Shown: positions 23,270-34,229 of the stretch, piece after piece
Numbering within the stretch: the stretch's first letter is position 1
Layout: every line of letters begins with the position of its first letter
From: Ceratotherium simum simum
Taxonomy: Eukaryota > Chordata > Mammalia > Perissodactyla > Rhinocerotidae
Length of the DNA: 64,000 bases
NCBI RefSeq assembly: GCF_000283155.1
Contig: NW_004454160.1
Location: 9,813,495-9,877,494 of the forward strand
Direction of reading: 5' to 3'
Notes under the pieces: generated by a model
What the model was told of the DNA's origin: nothing
Databases searched by the model: none
What the model saw: only the letters and a program-made list of their open reading frames with translations
Made by a program: the position numbers and the translations under genes

Positions 23270-23510
23270 CCCTGACACAGCCATTTTTTCTTACTCTTGA
23301 TACATGCAATGCCTTCTGCTATGAATTCCCTTTCTTGAAACAGGTATTTTCCTGCTAACTCTTATCGATCTTTCAGGACTCTGCTTTGATGTCAACATCT
23401 CCAGGAAGACCCCCTGCTCTCTCCCTGCCACCGCCTCACCTGGGTTTGGTGTCCCTGTTCTATGGGCCCATAGCACCCACACGCCCTCCACCATAGACTA
23501 ACACGGTCTA
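23270..23510 (+). mobile_element. L2 LINE fragment
   Basis: L2-like order: GCAATGCCTTCTGCTATGAA, TTTCAGGACTCTGCTTTGAT, CCAGGAAGACCCCCTG, GGGCCCATAGCACCC. It may extend to about 23580. Confidence 0.6.
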
Positions 23511-23844
23511 ACCAATTCGTCCTCCCTTCCGGACCACCAGCTTCTCTTTGTGCATCCAATGTCAAGCACAGTGCTCTGCTCTTCATCATGCTGTCTTTCC
23601 TGCTGGGTTCAGTTTTCAGCATAGATTTATAAGCTCCTCACCCAGACCCTGCTTCAGATGTCAAGTAGAAAGTCATAGCTCTGCTCTTAGATACTCCTGC
23701 CACTGTGGCAGAACTGTACTGCTGAGAAACCAAAGCTTTAGTCTCTATCCCAAAGTTGAAGCTTTATATAAATGGTTTCTGTTGAGCACTGGAAACTTCC
23801 CAAGAAGAGGAAAACCGCATCCATCTCATGAAGTTGACAATGTG

Positions 23845-24020
23845 CAAGGAGCTTTCACGTGCCCTTTAATACTCCAAACTAGCCTCGATATGATTATCTT
23901 CTTTGATAGATTAGGAAACTGAGGCCCTGAGAGGGACTGACTCAGTGTTCCAGGGACAAGAAGTAGTGAAGCTGTGACTAGAAGTCGGTGGCTTCTGTCC
24001 CTGGACTCCAAGCCAGGGAA
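23845..24020 (-). mobile_element. MIR SINE, inverted
   Basis: TTAGGAAACTGAGGCCCTGA, GAGAGGGACTGACTCA and the downstream inverted MIR pattern are visible. Confidence 0.82.
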
Positions 24021-24399
24021 AATAGTGCTTCCTCACTCTTCCGCCATCTCTCATCCTCCTCCAGATAATGGTGTCAACACTGTACCTGCAGAAGCCCCAG
24101 GAAGAGTCACAAAGGCAGCGATTGAAGCAGACAGCTCTGCAAGGGCCTGCCTTCTGTGGTCTCAGGGAAGAACACTGTGTACTCTTCCCCTCTCCAACTC
24201 AGCAGCTCATCGATCCCGCACTTGGAAAAATCAATGTTGGCGAGGACAGGAGAAAGATTTTCTCAGACACATTTGTCATTTGAGGTGCCTACAAACATAG
24301 TCACGCAGCAGTAGCCCTCAGCTTCTGTGCCCCCATCACAGCCACTTACTCAGACCAGAGCACCTGCTATGGGCAGGGCTGAGTGTGGGGAACTGGGAC

Positions 24400-24570
24400 C
24401 GTAGAATGTCAGGGTCAGAGGGATCTTAGAGGCCATGTGGTCCAACTCTCCTCTGCATAGTTGGGAGTCTAAGGCCAAGAGGTGCGTGACCTGCTCGAGA
24501 TCACACAGCTGGGAGGTGACAGGGCCAGGATATGAAATCAGGTCTCTGGATGGCACTCCCATGCCCTCAA
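24400..24570 (-). mobile_element. MIR/MIR3-like SINE, inverted
   Basis: GGGATCTTAGAGGCCATGTG, GTCCAACTCTCCTCTGCA, then GAGATCACACAGCTGGGAGG. This pattern is shared with MIR3-type elements; the exact family is uncertain. Confidence 0.65.
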
Positions 24571-24694
24571 ACATGGATCACATTGTACATGTATGATTGG
24601 TGTCAGGAGGCCTCCTTTCCTGCCCCATAGACAAAGTGTCAGCCTGCCTCTGCTCCCTGTGCCCAGTATGCCTCTCTCAGGATTCAGTGGCTCA

Positions 24695-24820
24695 ATGGAG
24701 GGAGTGTAGAGCAGTAGTTAAGAACACAGGCTTGGGGTCAGATGGACCTGAGATTGTGACCTAGTCCTACCAAGAGATTATATAACTTTTCTATCTCATA
24801 GTTTCCATATATGTAAAAAT
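24695..24820 (+). mobile_element. MIR SINE, 5' part
   Basis: GAGCAGTAGTTAAGAACACA, GGCTTGGGGTCAGATGGACC, TTTCCATATATGTAAAAATC. Confidence 0.75.
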
Positions 24821-24829
24821 CACATCATG

Positions 24830-25015
24830 TGCCAAGGACTGTTTAATTACATGTATTAACACCTAAAATCATTAAAACAGTCCTATGAGATTGGTCTGTG
24901 GTCTACGGTTACTTCAGGCACAGAGAGACATTCAGAAGCTTGCCCAAAGTTACACACCTAGGAAGTGGCCAGCCTTGAACTCTGGAGTGCGTGCTTTAAC
25001 TACTGTACTATCATA
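24830..25015 (-). mobile_element. MIR SINE, inverted
   Basis: Inverted MIR in head-to-head contact with the preceding sense copy: CAGGCACAGAGAGACATTCA, CTTGCCCAAAGTTACACACC, GCCTTGAACTCTGGAGTGCG, TTTAACTACTGTACTATC. Confidence 0.85.
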
Positions 25016-25750
25016 CTGCACACCAACCTCCCATCTTCTACGTGCCTACCCCACCCAATCCGGCAAGCACAGTCCCTGTCTGCAGATGACAACACACCTG
25101 GATCATGTCTCCCCTGCTGCACGCAAGGCAGTTGGTCAGTTTGTCCCATTGTTGGCCAATGGGTACAAAGGAAAGGAAAACCATTAGTCAACTTGGCTTC
25201 TTTATGGTGCCACAGACTGTGTTGCTGTGTTCCTCCCTAAATGTACATTTCCAAGATATTCTTTTATCACCAGAACCTGGTTGCTTTGGGCTGGCTTATT
25301 TCTGAAGCTGAAGGATTCAGTGGCATTTGGGCATATCGAGGAAATTCCTGGCAAACAGATGACTGTTTTTGACCCCACAGAGTCCCACAATAACTTGGTG
25401 CCACAGCAAGGATGGCCCAGGCTGGATACTCTCAAACATCTCTTCACTCAGCATATTAATTATTCATCATGTCCTTAAATACTCTTCTGTGACGAAATGC
25501 TAAGTGACACATTAAATATTCATCATGATGCACCTAGCACAGGGCCAACGGTGGAATTAAGCAGAACAAATGTGATTTCTGCTTACATCTCTTTAATTCT
25601 AGGCACTGAACACCCCCAGGCAGCTAGGACTCCTTCCCATTCTGAAAGAAAGCCAGGAAAGTAGATTCCACAACATCCCTTTATGTGCTGCCAAACTATC
25701 TTTAGAATCTTGGCAAGAAGTTCTTTCCTTTTTCTTTCTTTCTTTTTTTT
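25016..25750. other. Unique non-coding stretch
   Basis: No repeat recognised. It contains the duplicated AT-rich 17-mer listed next. Overlapping 60-100 codon frames on both strands (24965-25478) have no support as genes. Confidence 0.45.
25455..25527. promoter_or_regulatory. Duplicated homeodomain/POU-like 17-mer
   Basis: ATTAATTATTCATCATG (25455-25471) recurs as ATTAAATATTCATCATG (25511-25527), 16 of 17 identical and 56 bp apart. The TAAT and ATTCAT cores resemble homeodomain/POU sites. A regulatory role is inference. Confidence 0.35.
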
Positions 25751-25751
25751 T

Positions 25752-25950
25752 TCACTTTTAAAAACTAAGATATAACTTATATGCATATGGGTATGCACCC
25801 ACATAACTACCAGCCAGATCAAGATATAGAACATTTCTAGCAGTCCAGAAGTTTCCCTCATGCTTCTTGCCAGTCAATACCACCCCCCACAGCCATATAA
25901 GAAATACTATTTTGACAAGAAATTGTTTTTATCTTTAAGTCTAACTTAGA
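25752..25950 (-). mobile_element. Antisense L1 3' UTR fragment
   Basis: After a CTTT/T-rich stretch: TATGGGTATGCACCCACATA, ACTACCAGCCAGATCAAG, ATATAGAACATTTCTAGC, CAGTCAATACCACCCCCC. These are standard inverted L1 3' words. Confidence 0.82.
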
Positions 25951-26079
25951 TCCTTCCTTTTGTCATTTCTGTTCACTTCCTCTCATTTTTAATTTGAAGG
26001 CAAATGCCAAGTAGTAATCTATTGCCCATAGATTTAAAGTTCACTAAGTTCAAAAGCATAGAAAACAAGAGGCTCTTAG

Positions 26080-26540
26080 GGCAGGCCAGGGAGAGATGAT
26101 GCTGGCTTGGTCTGGAGCAGGAGTGGGGAAGATGGAAAGGAGGGGAGACTTGTGGAATGTATTTTGAAGGTAGAGGTGACAGGATTGGATGTGACAGTGA
26201 CGGAAAAGGTGGAATCAGGCATGATCTATAGGTTTTTACTTGAGTTTCTCATTGGAGGGTGCTACCATTTGTTGAAGTAGGGAAAATAATGGCAAAGGAT
26301 CAGGTTTGGGGGTAGGGCAAGATGAAGAGCTCTGTTTGGACCTGTTAACTTGAGATACCTACTAGGCATCAATGTATAGAGTCCAAGTCATCTAGAGCTC
26401 AGGGAAGATGTCAGGCCTGAAAGGAGATATGTATTTGGGAATCGTCAGCCTACAGATGGATTTCAAAGCCCGGGGATGGTATGGAATTACCCAGGGTAAA
26501 CAGAACAAAGAACAGGACCCAAGATAGAGCCCTCTAATTG
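26080..26540 (-). mobile_element. Ancient L2-type repeat, inverted
   Basis: Recognisable series of old interspersed-repeat words: GTATTTTGAAGGTAGAGGTG, ACAGGATTGGATGTGACAG, GATACCTACTAGGCATCA, CTGAAAGGAGATATGTATTT, GGAATCGTCAGCCTACAGAT. I associate this series with inverted L2; the family name is less certain than its status as a repeat. Confidence 0.6.
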
Positions 26541-27019
26541 GTCTTAGTGATGCTAATACTTGCCTTCAAGCACTAACTAACATTTGAAAGGGGAAAATAA
26601 GCATTGTCTAATATATAATTCAGTCTCAAAATTTAACAAATTTATTTTCAGCTTGGAAAAAAAAATTTTTTTAATGTTCTACAGCCTCTCGTGATGACAC
26701 AAGGGGATTCTGATCATTAACTTTGGTCAGATCAGCCTTCCCTTTAGGGTCCCAGTGATCCTGGCCCCGGACCAGGTGCTCTTACAAGGGCTTTTTGTTA
26801 TTTCAAAAAGCTTGATTGAAATTTTATGCTTACCTACCATAGAGATGTATATGCTAACCACGTCAGGTTTTTCCGTTTTGACTAGAATTATATCAACTGG
26901 CAACACTGGATATCTTGTAATGATCAGAAGCTTTGACAGTAACATGTCTTCAGTTATTTTTTAAAAAGAGCAAATGTACAAGTGCCTAATCAATGCACTT
27001 TTTAAGGAAGACAATGATT
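26541..27019. other. Unique non-coding stretch
   Basis: No repeat recognised. It has an A/T run at 26658-26673 and AT-rich words near 26860-26960. Confidence 0.4.
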
Positions 27020-27180
27020 TCAAATACTCAGTTTATTAATCTGTAAAAATGAGAATAATAACAGTTCCTACCCCTTTGGGTTATTCTGCAAGATTAAATG
27101 AGATAATGTATGTGAAGGGCACATTGTGAGTGTTCAATACATGGCTGTGGTGATTATTATTATTGTGATTATTCTTGATA
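27020..27180 (+). mobile_element. MIR SINE 3' half
   Basis: TAATCTGTAAAAATGAGAAT, TTCCTACCCCTTTGGGTTAT, AAATGAGATAATGTATGTGA, ending in an ATT-rich tail. Confidence 0.85.
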
Positions 27181-27840
27181 TAACACAGACTTTAAAGGGA
27201 ACAAATAATAAAAGCTGCCCTTCGTGTGAAAGATATGGAGACCACACTACCGTTCTGTTCTGTGATACATCCTTTGGTGCCAATCATAATAATCCATTGC
27301 ACAGAGTTAGGGGGCCCTGGTTACCAGTTCACATATTTCTGTTTATGTCCGAGGGCATGGCCCTATCCCTACTCAAAGAATCTTTCTTCAAGAAAGCTAG
27401 ATAATTAGCCTGACTTCTCTCTCAGCTGGGCCCCCAAATGTAGGAACAAGTCAGCTGCCATAATAAGGAAAAAGATAATCCAGTCTTTCCTGAGCCGGCT
27501 CAGATCGTCAGTCAGGCAGAGGTAGGCTGAAGTAATCTGGCCTTTTGAAGTAATTTAAGCTGATTTGTTATTTTGTTTGCCAATAATGTTGCTTTTGAAA
27601 CTCAAAAATAACAACAAACAATAATAATACAAAACAGGGCATTTTGTACTTCCACTGTCAGAGCCATGACTGGAGCTCCCTGCACAGATGGAAACATCAC
27701 CTACGAAGTCTGAGAAATGGTGTGGTAGGGTTGAATTATGAAGCAGCAAGAAGGGAGGCAAGTGTGTCCAGCCCCAATGTAACAGGAATGGCATTTTAAC
27801 AAGAATATCTAATTAATGCTTTAAAGTTTTTGAAGCCCTT
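27181..27840. other. Unique non-coding stretch
   Basis: No gene or family assigned; ORFs of 60-92 codons without domain support. Confidence 0.4.
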
Positions 27841-27965
27841 CCACATAAATCATCCTATTTGATCTTCAAAATGGCCTGGCCGGGTCAGTAGTATTATACT
27901 CATTTCAATGATGAGGATTCTGATGCTCAGAGAAGTTAAGAAAGTTGTCCAAATGCTGGAGGCTT
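27841..27965 (-). mobile_element. MIR fragment, inverted
   Basis: AAATCATCCTATTTGATCTT, GATGAGGATTCTGATGCTCA, GAGAAGTTAAGAAAGTTGTC. Confidence 0.8.
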
Positions 27966-28460
27966 TACCCAAACCCTACCTCAGTTCCTATCCACTGTCC
28001 TCCATAGAAAATCTCCTCCATGACCTGGCAACCCGTGGATCCATCTGGCTCCATCAGGGATGGGTTTTGCGTGGTCTGCGTCTATCGTCACCAAAGGAGT
28101 GCTTCCACAATCAAATAGGGCATGGTCCTCAGGGGCCCAGGGTAATCATTTAAGTCCTGCTTTCAATGTTTTTAATGACTTTTTTTATGAATAAAAACAT
28201 TCAGTCTGACATCTGGATATTTTACTCTAGCTGGAGTCAACTACCTAGGTAGTTTTTAAACAAATATCTATATATACATTTCTATTTTTGTTCTGTTTTC
28301 TTCCAAGTGTTATGGTACTTATGACTAGAATAATTCTCAGTCTCATTTTTATTTTAGGAGAAAAATAAGACACTGGAAAATTATGGCTGTTCACAGAGTT
28401 TGACTTGAACTATTGAATGGCTATGTGATCCAGGGCAATTCACTTAACTCTCTAGAGCAT

Positions 28461-28810
28461 CATGGTCCAATATTTATTTATTTTTATTTTTTTAATTTTT
28501 TAATTTTTTTAATTTTTTGTTTATTGCAGTAACATTGGTTTATAACATTGTATAAATTTCAGGTGTACATCATTATACTTCTATTTCTCCATAGATTATA
28601 TCATGTTCACCACCCAAATACTAATTACAACCCATGGTCCAATAGAACCTTTGGAAATGTTCTAGATCTGCACCATCCAATATGGTACCCAATAGTCATG
28701 AGTCTATTGGTGAATTGAAATGTAACTAATGCAACTCAGAAACTGACTTTTTAATCTTAATTAACTTAAATTTAAATAGCTACACATAGCTAGTGGCTTG
28801 TACTGGATAA
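28461..28810. mobile_element. hAT-type (MER) DNA transposon, interrupted
   Basis: GGTCCAATAGAACC, GAAATGTTCTAGATCTGC, ACCATCCAATATGGTACC, the AATTTAAATAGCTACACAT core and GCTAGTGGCTTGTACTGGAT match a common non-autonomous hAT-Charlie pattern. Its left end is split by the L1 piece at 28473-28632. Confidence 0.68.
28473..28632 (-). mobile_element. 160-bp 5'-truncated L1 3' end
   Basis: A T-rich run is followed by TAACATTGGTTTATAACATT and ACCACCCAAATACTAATTAC, inverted L1 3' UTR sequence. A 12-bp TSD (CATGGTCCAATA) lies at 28461-28472 and 28633-28644. Confidence 0.88.
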
Positions 28811-28960
28811 AGCAATTCTGGGCCTATATCCTCACCTATAAAATGAAGTGTTTATGCTAGAATCAATCTCTCTAAGATTCCTACCATCATTCCTAGCATA
28901 GTGGCACATAGTAGGCACTCAGTAAATATTTGTTGAATAGATATTTGTAGAATGAAGAAT

Positions 28961-29835
28961 AGCCAAATGAATAAAGAAATGAACAAATAAATTACTGACT
29001 CTTAAGGGAACATCGTAAATGGAATTAATTTAGGATGACTTCCTGGAAAATACATATATAGTTTTGAGGGATGAAGAGAAACATTGGTATTGGCTGCAGC
29101 TGAGTGGGAACCCTTGGCAGCTGTTCACATGAGAACAGAACCACTACAATCCAGATCACATTTGCCTTTCCACTTCCTCCGTACCCGGAAAAGTAGCTTC
29201 CTCCCTGGGAGTATTTTCGTAACACAAGTCTCCTGGTGAAGATTCTCAGTGCTAGAACTGTGGGCTAGGAATAATGTCAGGAAAGAGGGGACAATTTTCA
29301 GGAAGCCACAGGGAAAGCTGCCAAGACTTCCATTCCAACCATGGGGAAGACTTCCTTCAGACACAACTTAAGATAGCCACTGCCCCCAAGTGCACTGGTT
29401 AAAACAAGTGAGTGCATCAGAAGCATCTATCTTGGCTTTGACTGTCCCCTCTCCATTTCTGTTCTGAGGAGTTTCTCCCTTCCAGGTGAGGCCTGGTGTT
29501 AGGCACACTTCTGCTCAACATGGATTATGGCGGGTGACTGAAAGTTTCCATGAGGAGTGTCTCACCCAGGATGCATGTTCCCTGTTGCTAGAAAACCCAG
29601 CTGAAGAACTTGCCTTTGGCAGGAACATGAGTGTGACGACACGGAGTGAGAGTCGGGGCAGTCCCTTGCTCCCCACCTCCTCCCTCAAGAAGCACTGCAC
29701 CTCCCCCACTCACAGCTCTGCTCAGAGCCAAAGCTTGTCGGCTTCACCAGGTTTTCCGTCTCTCTCTCTACCTTTTAGTTAACTCTATGTTCTTCTAATT
29801 TATGAACTTTTTGCTTTTATTTTTTAATTTTGGGG
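28961..29835. other. Unique non-coding stretch
   Basis: No repeat recognised. Frames of 64-98 codons overlap on both strands around 29486-29782, without domain support. Confidence 0.42.
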
Positions 29836-29861
29836 GAGATTTTTTTATTGTGGTAAAATAT

Positions 29862-29932
29862 GCGTAGGTAGTCTAGTGGTGAAGCTTCAGTGCCCTCACC
29901 GCCTCGGCCCCAGGTTGGTTTCCATCAGGGAA
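29862..29932 (+). pseudogene. tRNA-Glu (CTC)-like pseudogene
   Basis: A 71-bp block resembles tRNA-Glu: D-arm GTCTAGTGGT, anticodon loop context GCCCTCACC (anticodon CTC), variable/T region GGCCCCAGGTTGGTT, 3' end CAGGGAA. The 5' acceptor strand (GCGTAGG) no longer pairs with the 3' strand and the T-loop is degraded, so it is not a working tRNA. It could be the head of a tRNA-derived SINE. Confidence 0.72.
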
Positions 29933-30085
29933 CCACACGACCTGTCTGCCATCTGCCTGTTGTCACACCGTGGTGGCTGTGTGTTGCTGTGATGCTGAAA
30001 GCTATGCCACCAGCACTTCACTAGCAGGCTCACCCAAGGTGGACAGGTTTCAGCGGAGCGGAGAAGTTCCTTCCCTTGAGGTCAA
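29933..30085 (+). mobile_element. RTE-like LINE 5' region joined to the tRNA head
   Basis: TGTGTTGCTGTGATGCTG, AAGCTATGCCACCAGCA, GCAGGCTCACCCAAGGTGG and ACAGGTTTCAGCGGAGC correspond to words I recall from the 5' part of mammalian RTE (BovB-type) LINEs. It follows directly after the tRNA-like block. The family is assigned from memory only. Confidence 0.5.
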
Positions 30086-30999
30086 TGCTGGTGAGGCACG
30101 CGGTGTGTGCTGTCTGTAGGTGACACTGCTGGGGGTAGGGTGGGGGATCTGAGTGGTTCACTGCAGCATCCACTGCAGGTTCCCAAGAGAAAACATACTA
30201 TATTCTAGGGAGGTAGGGCCCCATAATCCAGCCCAATGGTGGTCAGCCCATTTGGAGGAGTTTATTAAATTACCTGGGGAGAAAACTTGATAAGTCTCCT
30301 CCTCACCAAGTGTGTGCAGTTTGAGAAAGAAAATCTGATCATTCTAGTACATCGCCAGCACTGCTTCAAAGTAGAGCCAAAATGACAATATCACAACTTA
30401 TTATAAATGGCTTTTACACAAGTTATGTTGAGTCTATTTATAGGACCCCACAAAAAACTGTGTTCTCTCTCCATGACAAGTCTGATGTAGGGGTGGATTT
30501 AAGTTTTGTGGAGCCTATAGATTATACAATTGGGGGGACCTCTTTAAGAAAAATAATGCAAAATTATGAATATAAAATTGGCAGGCACTGCCCAGGGTCT
30601 TGGAAGGAGTCCATGCAAGTGAGGGGTCCCAGAGCAAGCTTTGCCAGCTTTGCTGCAAATCGTCCTCTGGTCCGAGGCCATTATTATATAACCTGACTGA
30701 GGGGCCTCCCTTAGTCTCAGGGAGGGACACTTCCCCTGGAGGGCTGCACTCACCAGCTCTATACCTTTTCACTTCATAGAGTCCTGAGGAATTCTCCCTT
30801 GGCTGAATCCCCAGTAAGGCTCGCCTCGAGGCAGGCGACCTCACCTGGACACCCTGAAGATACCCTATTTCCAGGAACTGGTTGGACATACTCTACCTTA
30901 GACCAGAGAAATGGGGCCAGGCAGATGTGGGCCATGATTCTTTGCTGGGAGCAAGGAGCAAATTATATAATGATAAAATTAGTAATAATAATAATAACA
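30086..30999. other. Unique non-coding stretch
   Basis: No gene recognised. A segment near 30515-30560 (TACAATTGGGGGGACC) has a weak echo at about 36930-36950 (TTTTAGGGGGACCATT), possibly an undescribed old repeat. An AAT-rich microsatellite lies at 30978-31005. Confidence 0.4.
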
Positions 31000-31255
31000 A
31001 CAATTATTAAACATGTGCCAGCCCTAGTTCTAAGCACTTTATATGAATGATCACATTTAATCCTCATAAGCACACTAGTCAGTACATATTATTTCTATTG
31101 CCATTTTGCAGATGAGGGAATTGAGATATAGAGACTTTACATAACATGTCCAGAGACTCACAGCTAGGAAGTAGCACAGCCAGGATGCAAACCAGGCTCT
31201 GACTCCAGACTGTTTGCCTTGTGACCCACCACCCCACAGTGCTATGCTTCTCTAC
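31000..31255 (-). mobile_element. MIR SINE, inverted, near full length
   Basis: CACATTTAATCCTCATAAGC, TTTTGCAGATGAGGGAATTG, CTCACAGCTAGGAAGTAGC, GATGCAAACCAGGCTCTGAC, CCACAGTGCTATGCTTC. Confidence 0.92.
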
Positions 31256-31389
31256 GAGAAGGTCAGGGGTGATGTGTGTGTACTCGTTGCTCCTTATTAA
31301 CTAAAGGTTTTCACTTGAAACATGGCCTGCTTAAGTTCTGTGGTAAGGACTCCTGTATATTAGGTTTTTGGAGAGTTTGAAGGTCTTTT

Positions 31390-31588
31390 TTTTTTTTTTT
31401 TTTTTGCTGAGAAAGATCTGGTCTGCACTAACATCTGTGCCAATCTTCCTCTATTTTGTATATGGGTCACTGCCACAGCATGGCCACCAATGAGTGGTGT
31501 AGGTCTGCACCCGGGGCACTGGGAACCAAACCTGGGCCACAGAAGTGGAGTGCACTGAACTTACCAATAGGCCACAGGGCCAGACCCT
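31390..31588 (-). mobile_element. ERE SINE, older subtype, inverted
   Basis: T-run tail at left, then CTATTTTGTATATGGGTCAC, ACCCGGGGCACTGGGAACC and the tRNA-like head at right. Flanking repeats at 31370-31389 and 31589-31608 are 20 bp with two mismatches. Confidence 0.92.
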
Positions 31589-31608
31589 GGAGAGTTTTAA
31601 AGTCTTTT

Positions 31609-32955
31609 GCTGAAGAGTTTTAAATGCCCAAGTCAAATAAAGCACCTAAAGGATGTTTAAAAGGGCAGATGCTGTACTTTTATTGTATGGACCCCTCCTA
31701 TCAGATCCAGAATATAGTCTAAAGCATGCTTTAAAAGGTCAACCTTTGTTCCCCTCAAACTGACATACCTGTAAGCACCTTTCATTTTAGAACATTCCTT
31801 TTCCATGGGTGTGGGCCATTTATTTCTATTCTTATTTCTTTCTGCCAAGAAAAAAAAGAAATGTTGATAGCAGTTATGGTGGATGGGCCACGCTTATCTC
31901 AGTCAACCTTTGCTCCGCAGCAAAGGTGAACAGAATTCTTTTCTTCTGGTTTTGATTCTTTTCCCTGACAAAATGAAGCTCCTCTATCTTACCATTCACA
32001 CTGCCCTGTCTGCTCAGACTAATGGTCTCCTTTTGATGATAATCTGTATTTATTCTCTAGGCTCAAATAACATCTCTGGAGACCTAAACACCAGGATTGG
32101 CAGTGATTCTAATGAGCCCTTGTTTCAAATTTTTATGGAATGAGTGGATTCCTATGGACAGTCCTTTCAAAGATAGATGTATCAATCTAAATGAAAAAAA
32201 AAAAATCCTTGCCTAACTTACTTTCCTCAAAAAACAGTGGTACTGAATGATAGTATGTGGAATAAATCTCAGAGGAACTTATATTTCTATCTATCTTGTA
32301 TATTACATGTTGTGGCTAGCCCTTTTATGCTTGGTTGTGTAAAAAGTATACATTTTCCCCCTCACTTTTCTTTGCATATCTTCCCTGGAACCTGCCTCTA
32401 CTTACGACTGTGCTGGGGCAGTCAGGGGACTGGCAATAAATACACCAGGTTTTTTCCAGCTCTATTTGAGCTGTTACTATCAAAGAATCTTTTCAACTTT
32501 GGATACCTCAAAGGAGAGGTTTCTCCTCTCATCTCCTCTGAATGGATTCCCATTACCTTAAAATGATTTTATTCACACTCTATTCTAGCAAATATAGGAC
32601 TTACCCTCCTGGTGCCTCTCTTGACAGAGAAGGAACATGTAAAGCAGAAATCAGAACAGGCCATCCAGGAATTTTTCCAATGAATTTATCATAGATTTCT
32701 CATTGCCTATAAAAACTCAAAGCCACAGAAAAGCACCTAAGTGTGACTGTTATATCCTCTGTAGACAGGAACTGGATATGAGAAAAGCTACATGATCTTG
32801 ATATTCACCCCTGACTATTGATGCTTGTGCAGAACACGTCTTTCACTGCTCTAAGAGTTAGAGGAGTTGGAGTGTGATTTTGATGGATAACAGCACCCTC
32901 AAAATGGAGTGAGATAAACAGGGAAGTGTCCTGGACTTTTTAAAAAATTGTATAC
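31609..32955. other. Unique non-coding stretch
   Basis: No repeat recognised with confidence. ORFs of 63-109 codons have no domain support. Confidence 0.42.
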
Positions 32956-33865
32956 AAATGACTTGATAATACTAGTGTGATACCCACAGATTCCCACTAC
33001 AACAAAGAGAATACAAAAATAATATTCTCTTATAGTAAAATGGCAAAAAGATGCTCAACATCACTAATCTTAAGGAAATGCAAACCAAAACCACAATGAG
33101 ATATCTCATTGCATCCATTAGGATGGCTGCTATCAAAACACAGAAAATGACAAGTGTTGGCAAGGAAAGAAATTGTTGAAGAAATTGGAATACTTGTGCT
33201 CTGTTGGTGGGAATGTAAAATGGTGCAGGTACTATGGAAAAAAGTATAGTGGGTCTCAAAAAATTAAAAATAGAATTACCGTATGATCTAGAAAATACAC
33301 TTCTGGATATATACCCAGAAGAATTAAAAGCAAGAACTAAAAGAGATACTGGTACATCCATGTTCATAGCAGCATTATTCCAAAAGCTAAAACATGGAAG
33401 CTACCTAAGAGTCCATCAACAGATGAATGTATAAACAAAATGTGGTATATACATACAATGGAATATTATTCAGCCTTTAAAAGGAAGCAAATTCTGACAC
33501 ATGTTACAACGCGGATGAACCTTGAAGACATTATGCTGAGTGAAATAAGCCAGTCACAAAAAGACAAATACTGTATGATTCTACTCATATGAGATATCTA
33601 GAATAGCCAAATTCATAGAGACAAAAAGTAGAATGGTGTTGTCAGGGGTTGGTGGGGAGGGAGATGGGAGCTATCATTTAATGGGTACAGAGTTTCAGTT
33701 TTGCAAAATAAAAAGAGTTCTAGAGATGGATGGTCATGATGTTCGCGTGACAATGTCAATGTACTTAATACTACTGAACTGAACACTTAAAGTGGTTATG
33801 GTGGGAAATTTGGGGTGTAAAATACAATGTTATGTGTATTTTACCACAATTAAAATTTTTAAATG
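32956..33865 (+). mobile_element. Sense L1, ORF2 end and 3' UTR
   Basis: L1 words in order: GCTCAACATCACTAATC, GTTGGTGGGAATGTAAAATG, the frame at 33234-33434 with LKKLKIELPYD and SMFIAALF, CAATGGAATATTATTCAG, GAGTGAAATAAGCCAGTCAC, and the end ACCACAATTAAAATTTTTAA. Multiple stops; a dead copy. Confidence 0.9.
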
Positions 33866-34229
33866 GCATTAATGTCATGAATTAGCAATAGCCTTTGTAG
33901 ATAATCGTCCCTATATCTAATTACAGGCTAAAAGGCTTATACATAGTTTGTACTACAACAGTCACTGGTTTTGGCAGGAAGCCTCTGGCATTTAACTGCA
34001 TCTAGTTAACAACCACATGCAGTTCCTGAAGCTTATATGTTATAATCAATTTATCTTAAAAGACGCATCAAGAAAGTTCACTGTTTCAGGTTAAATGTTC
34101 TATGAATGTCCTACTGAGAATTGTTATGGCTGAGATGGAATTTTCACCCGCTTTATTTTTTTCTCTGCTAAATTTATTATGGCCATGCTCAATGGCATCG
34201 TGTCCTTGATCACTCAATTGGTGGCTCAG
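33866..34229. other. Unique non-coding stretch
   Basis: Nothing recognised. Confidence 0.4.

Larger units (their letters stand above)
28395..28960 (+). mobile_element. MIR SINE, interrupted
   Basis: The 5' part (28395-28460) has GCTATGTGATCCAGGGCAAT and TCACTTAACTCTCTAG. The 3' part (about 28811-28960) has TCCTCACCTATAAAATGAAG and GGCACATAGTAGGCACTCAG. A DNA-transposon fragment sits between them. Confidence 0.72.

Noticed and set aside
29862..29932. Functional tRNA-Glu gene
   Set aside because: Acceptor stem does not pair, T-loop is mutated and no terminator-like T-run follows; called a pseudogene or SINE head.
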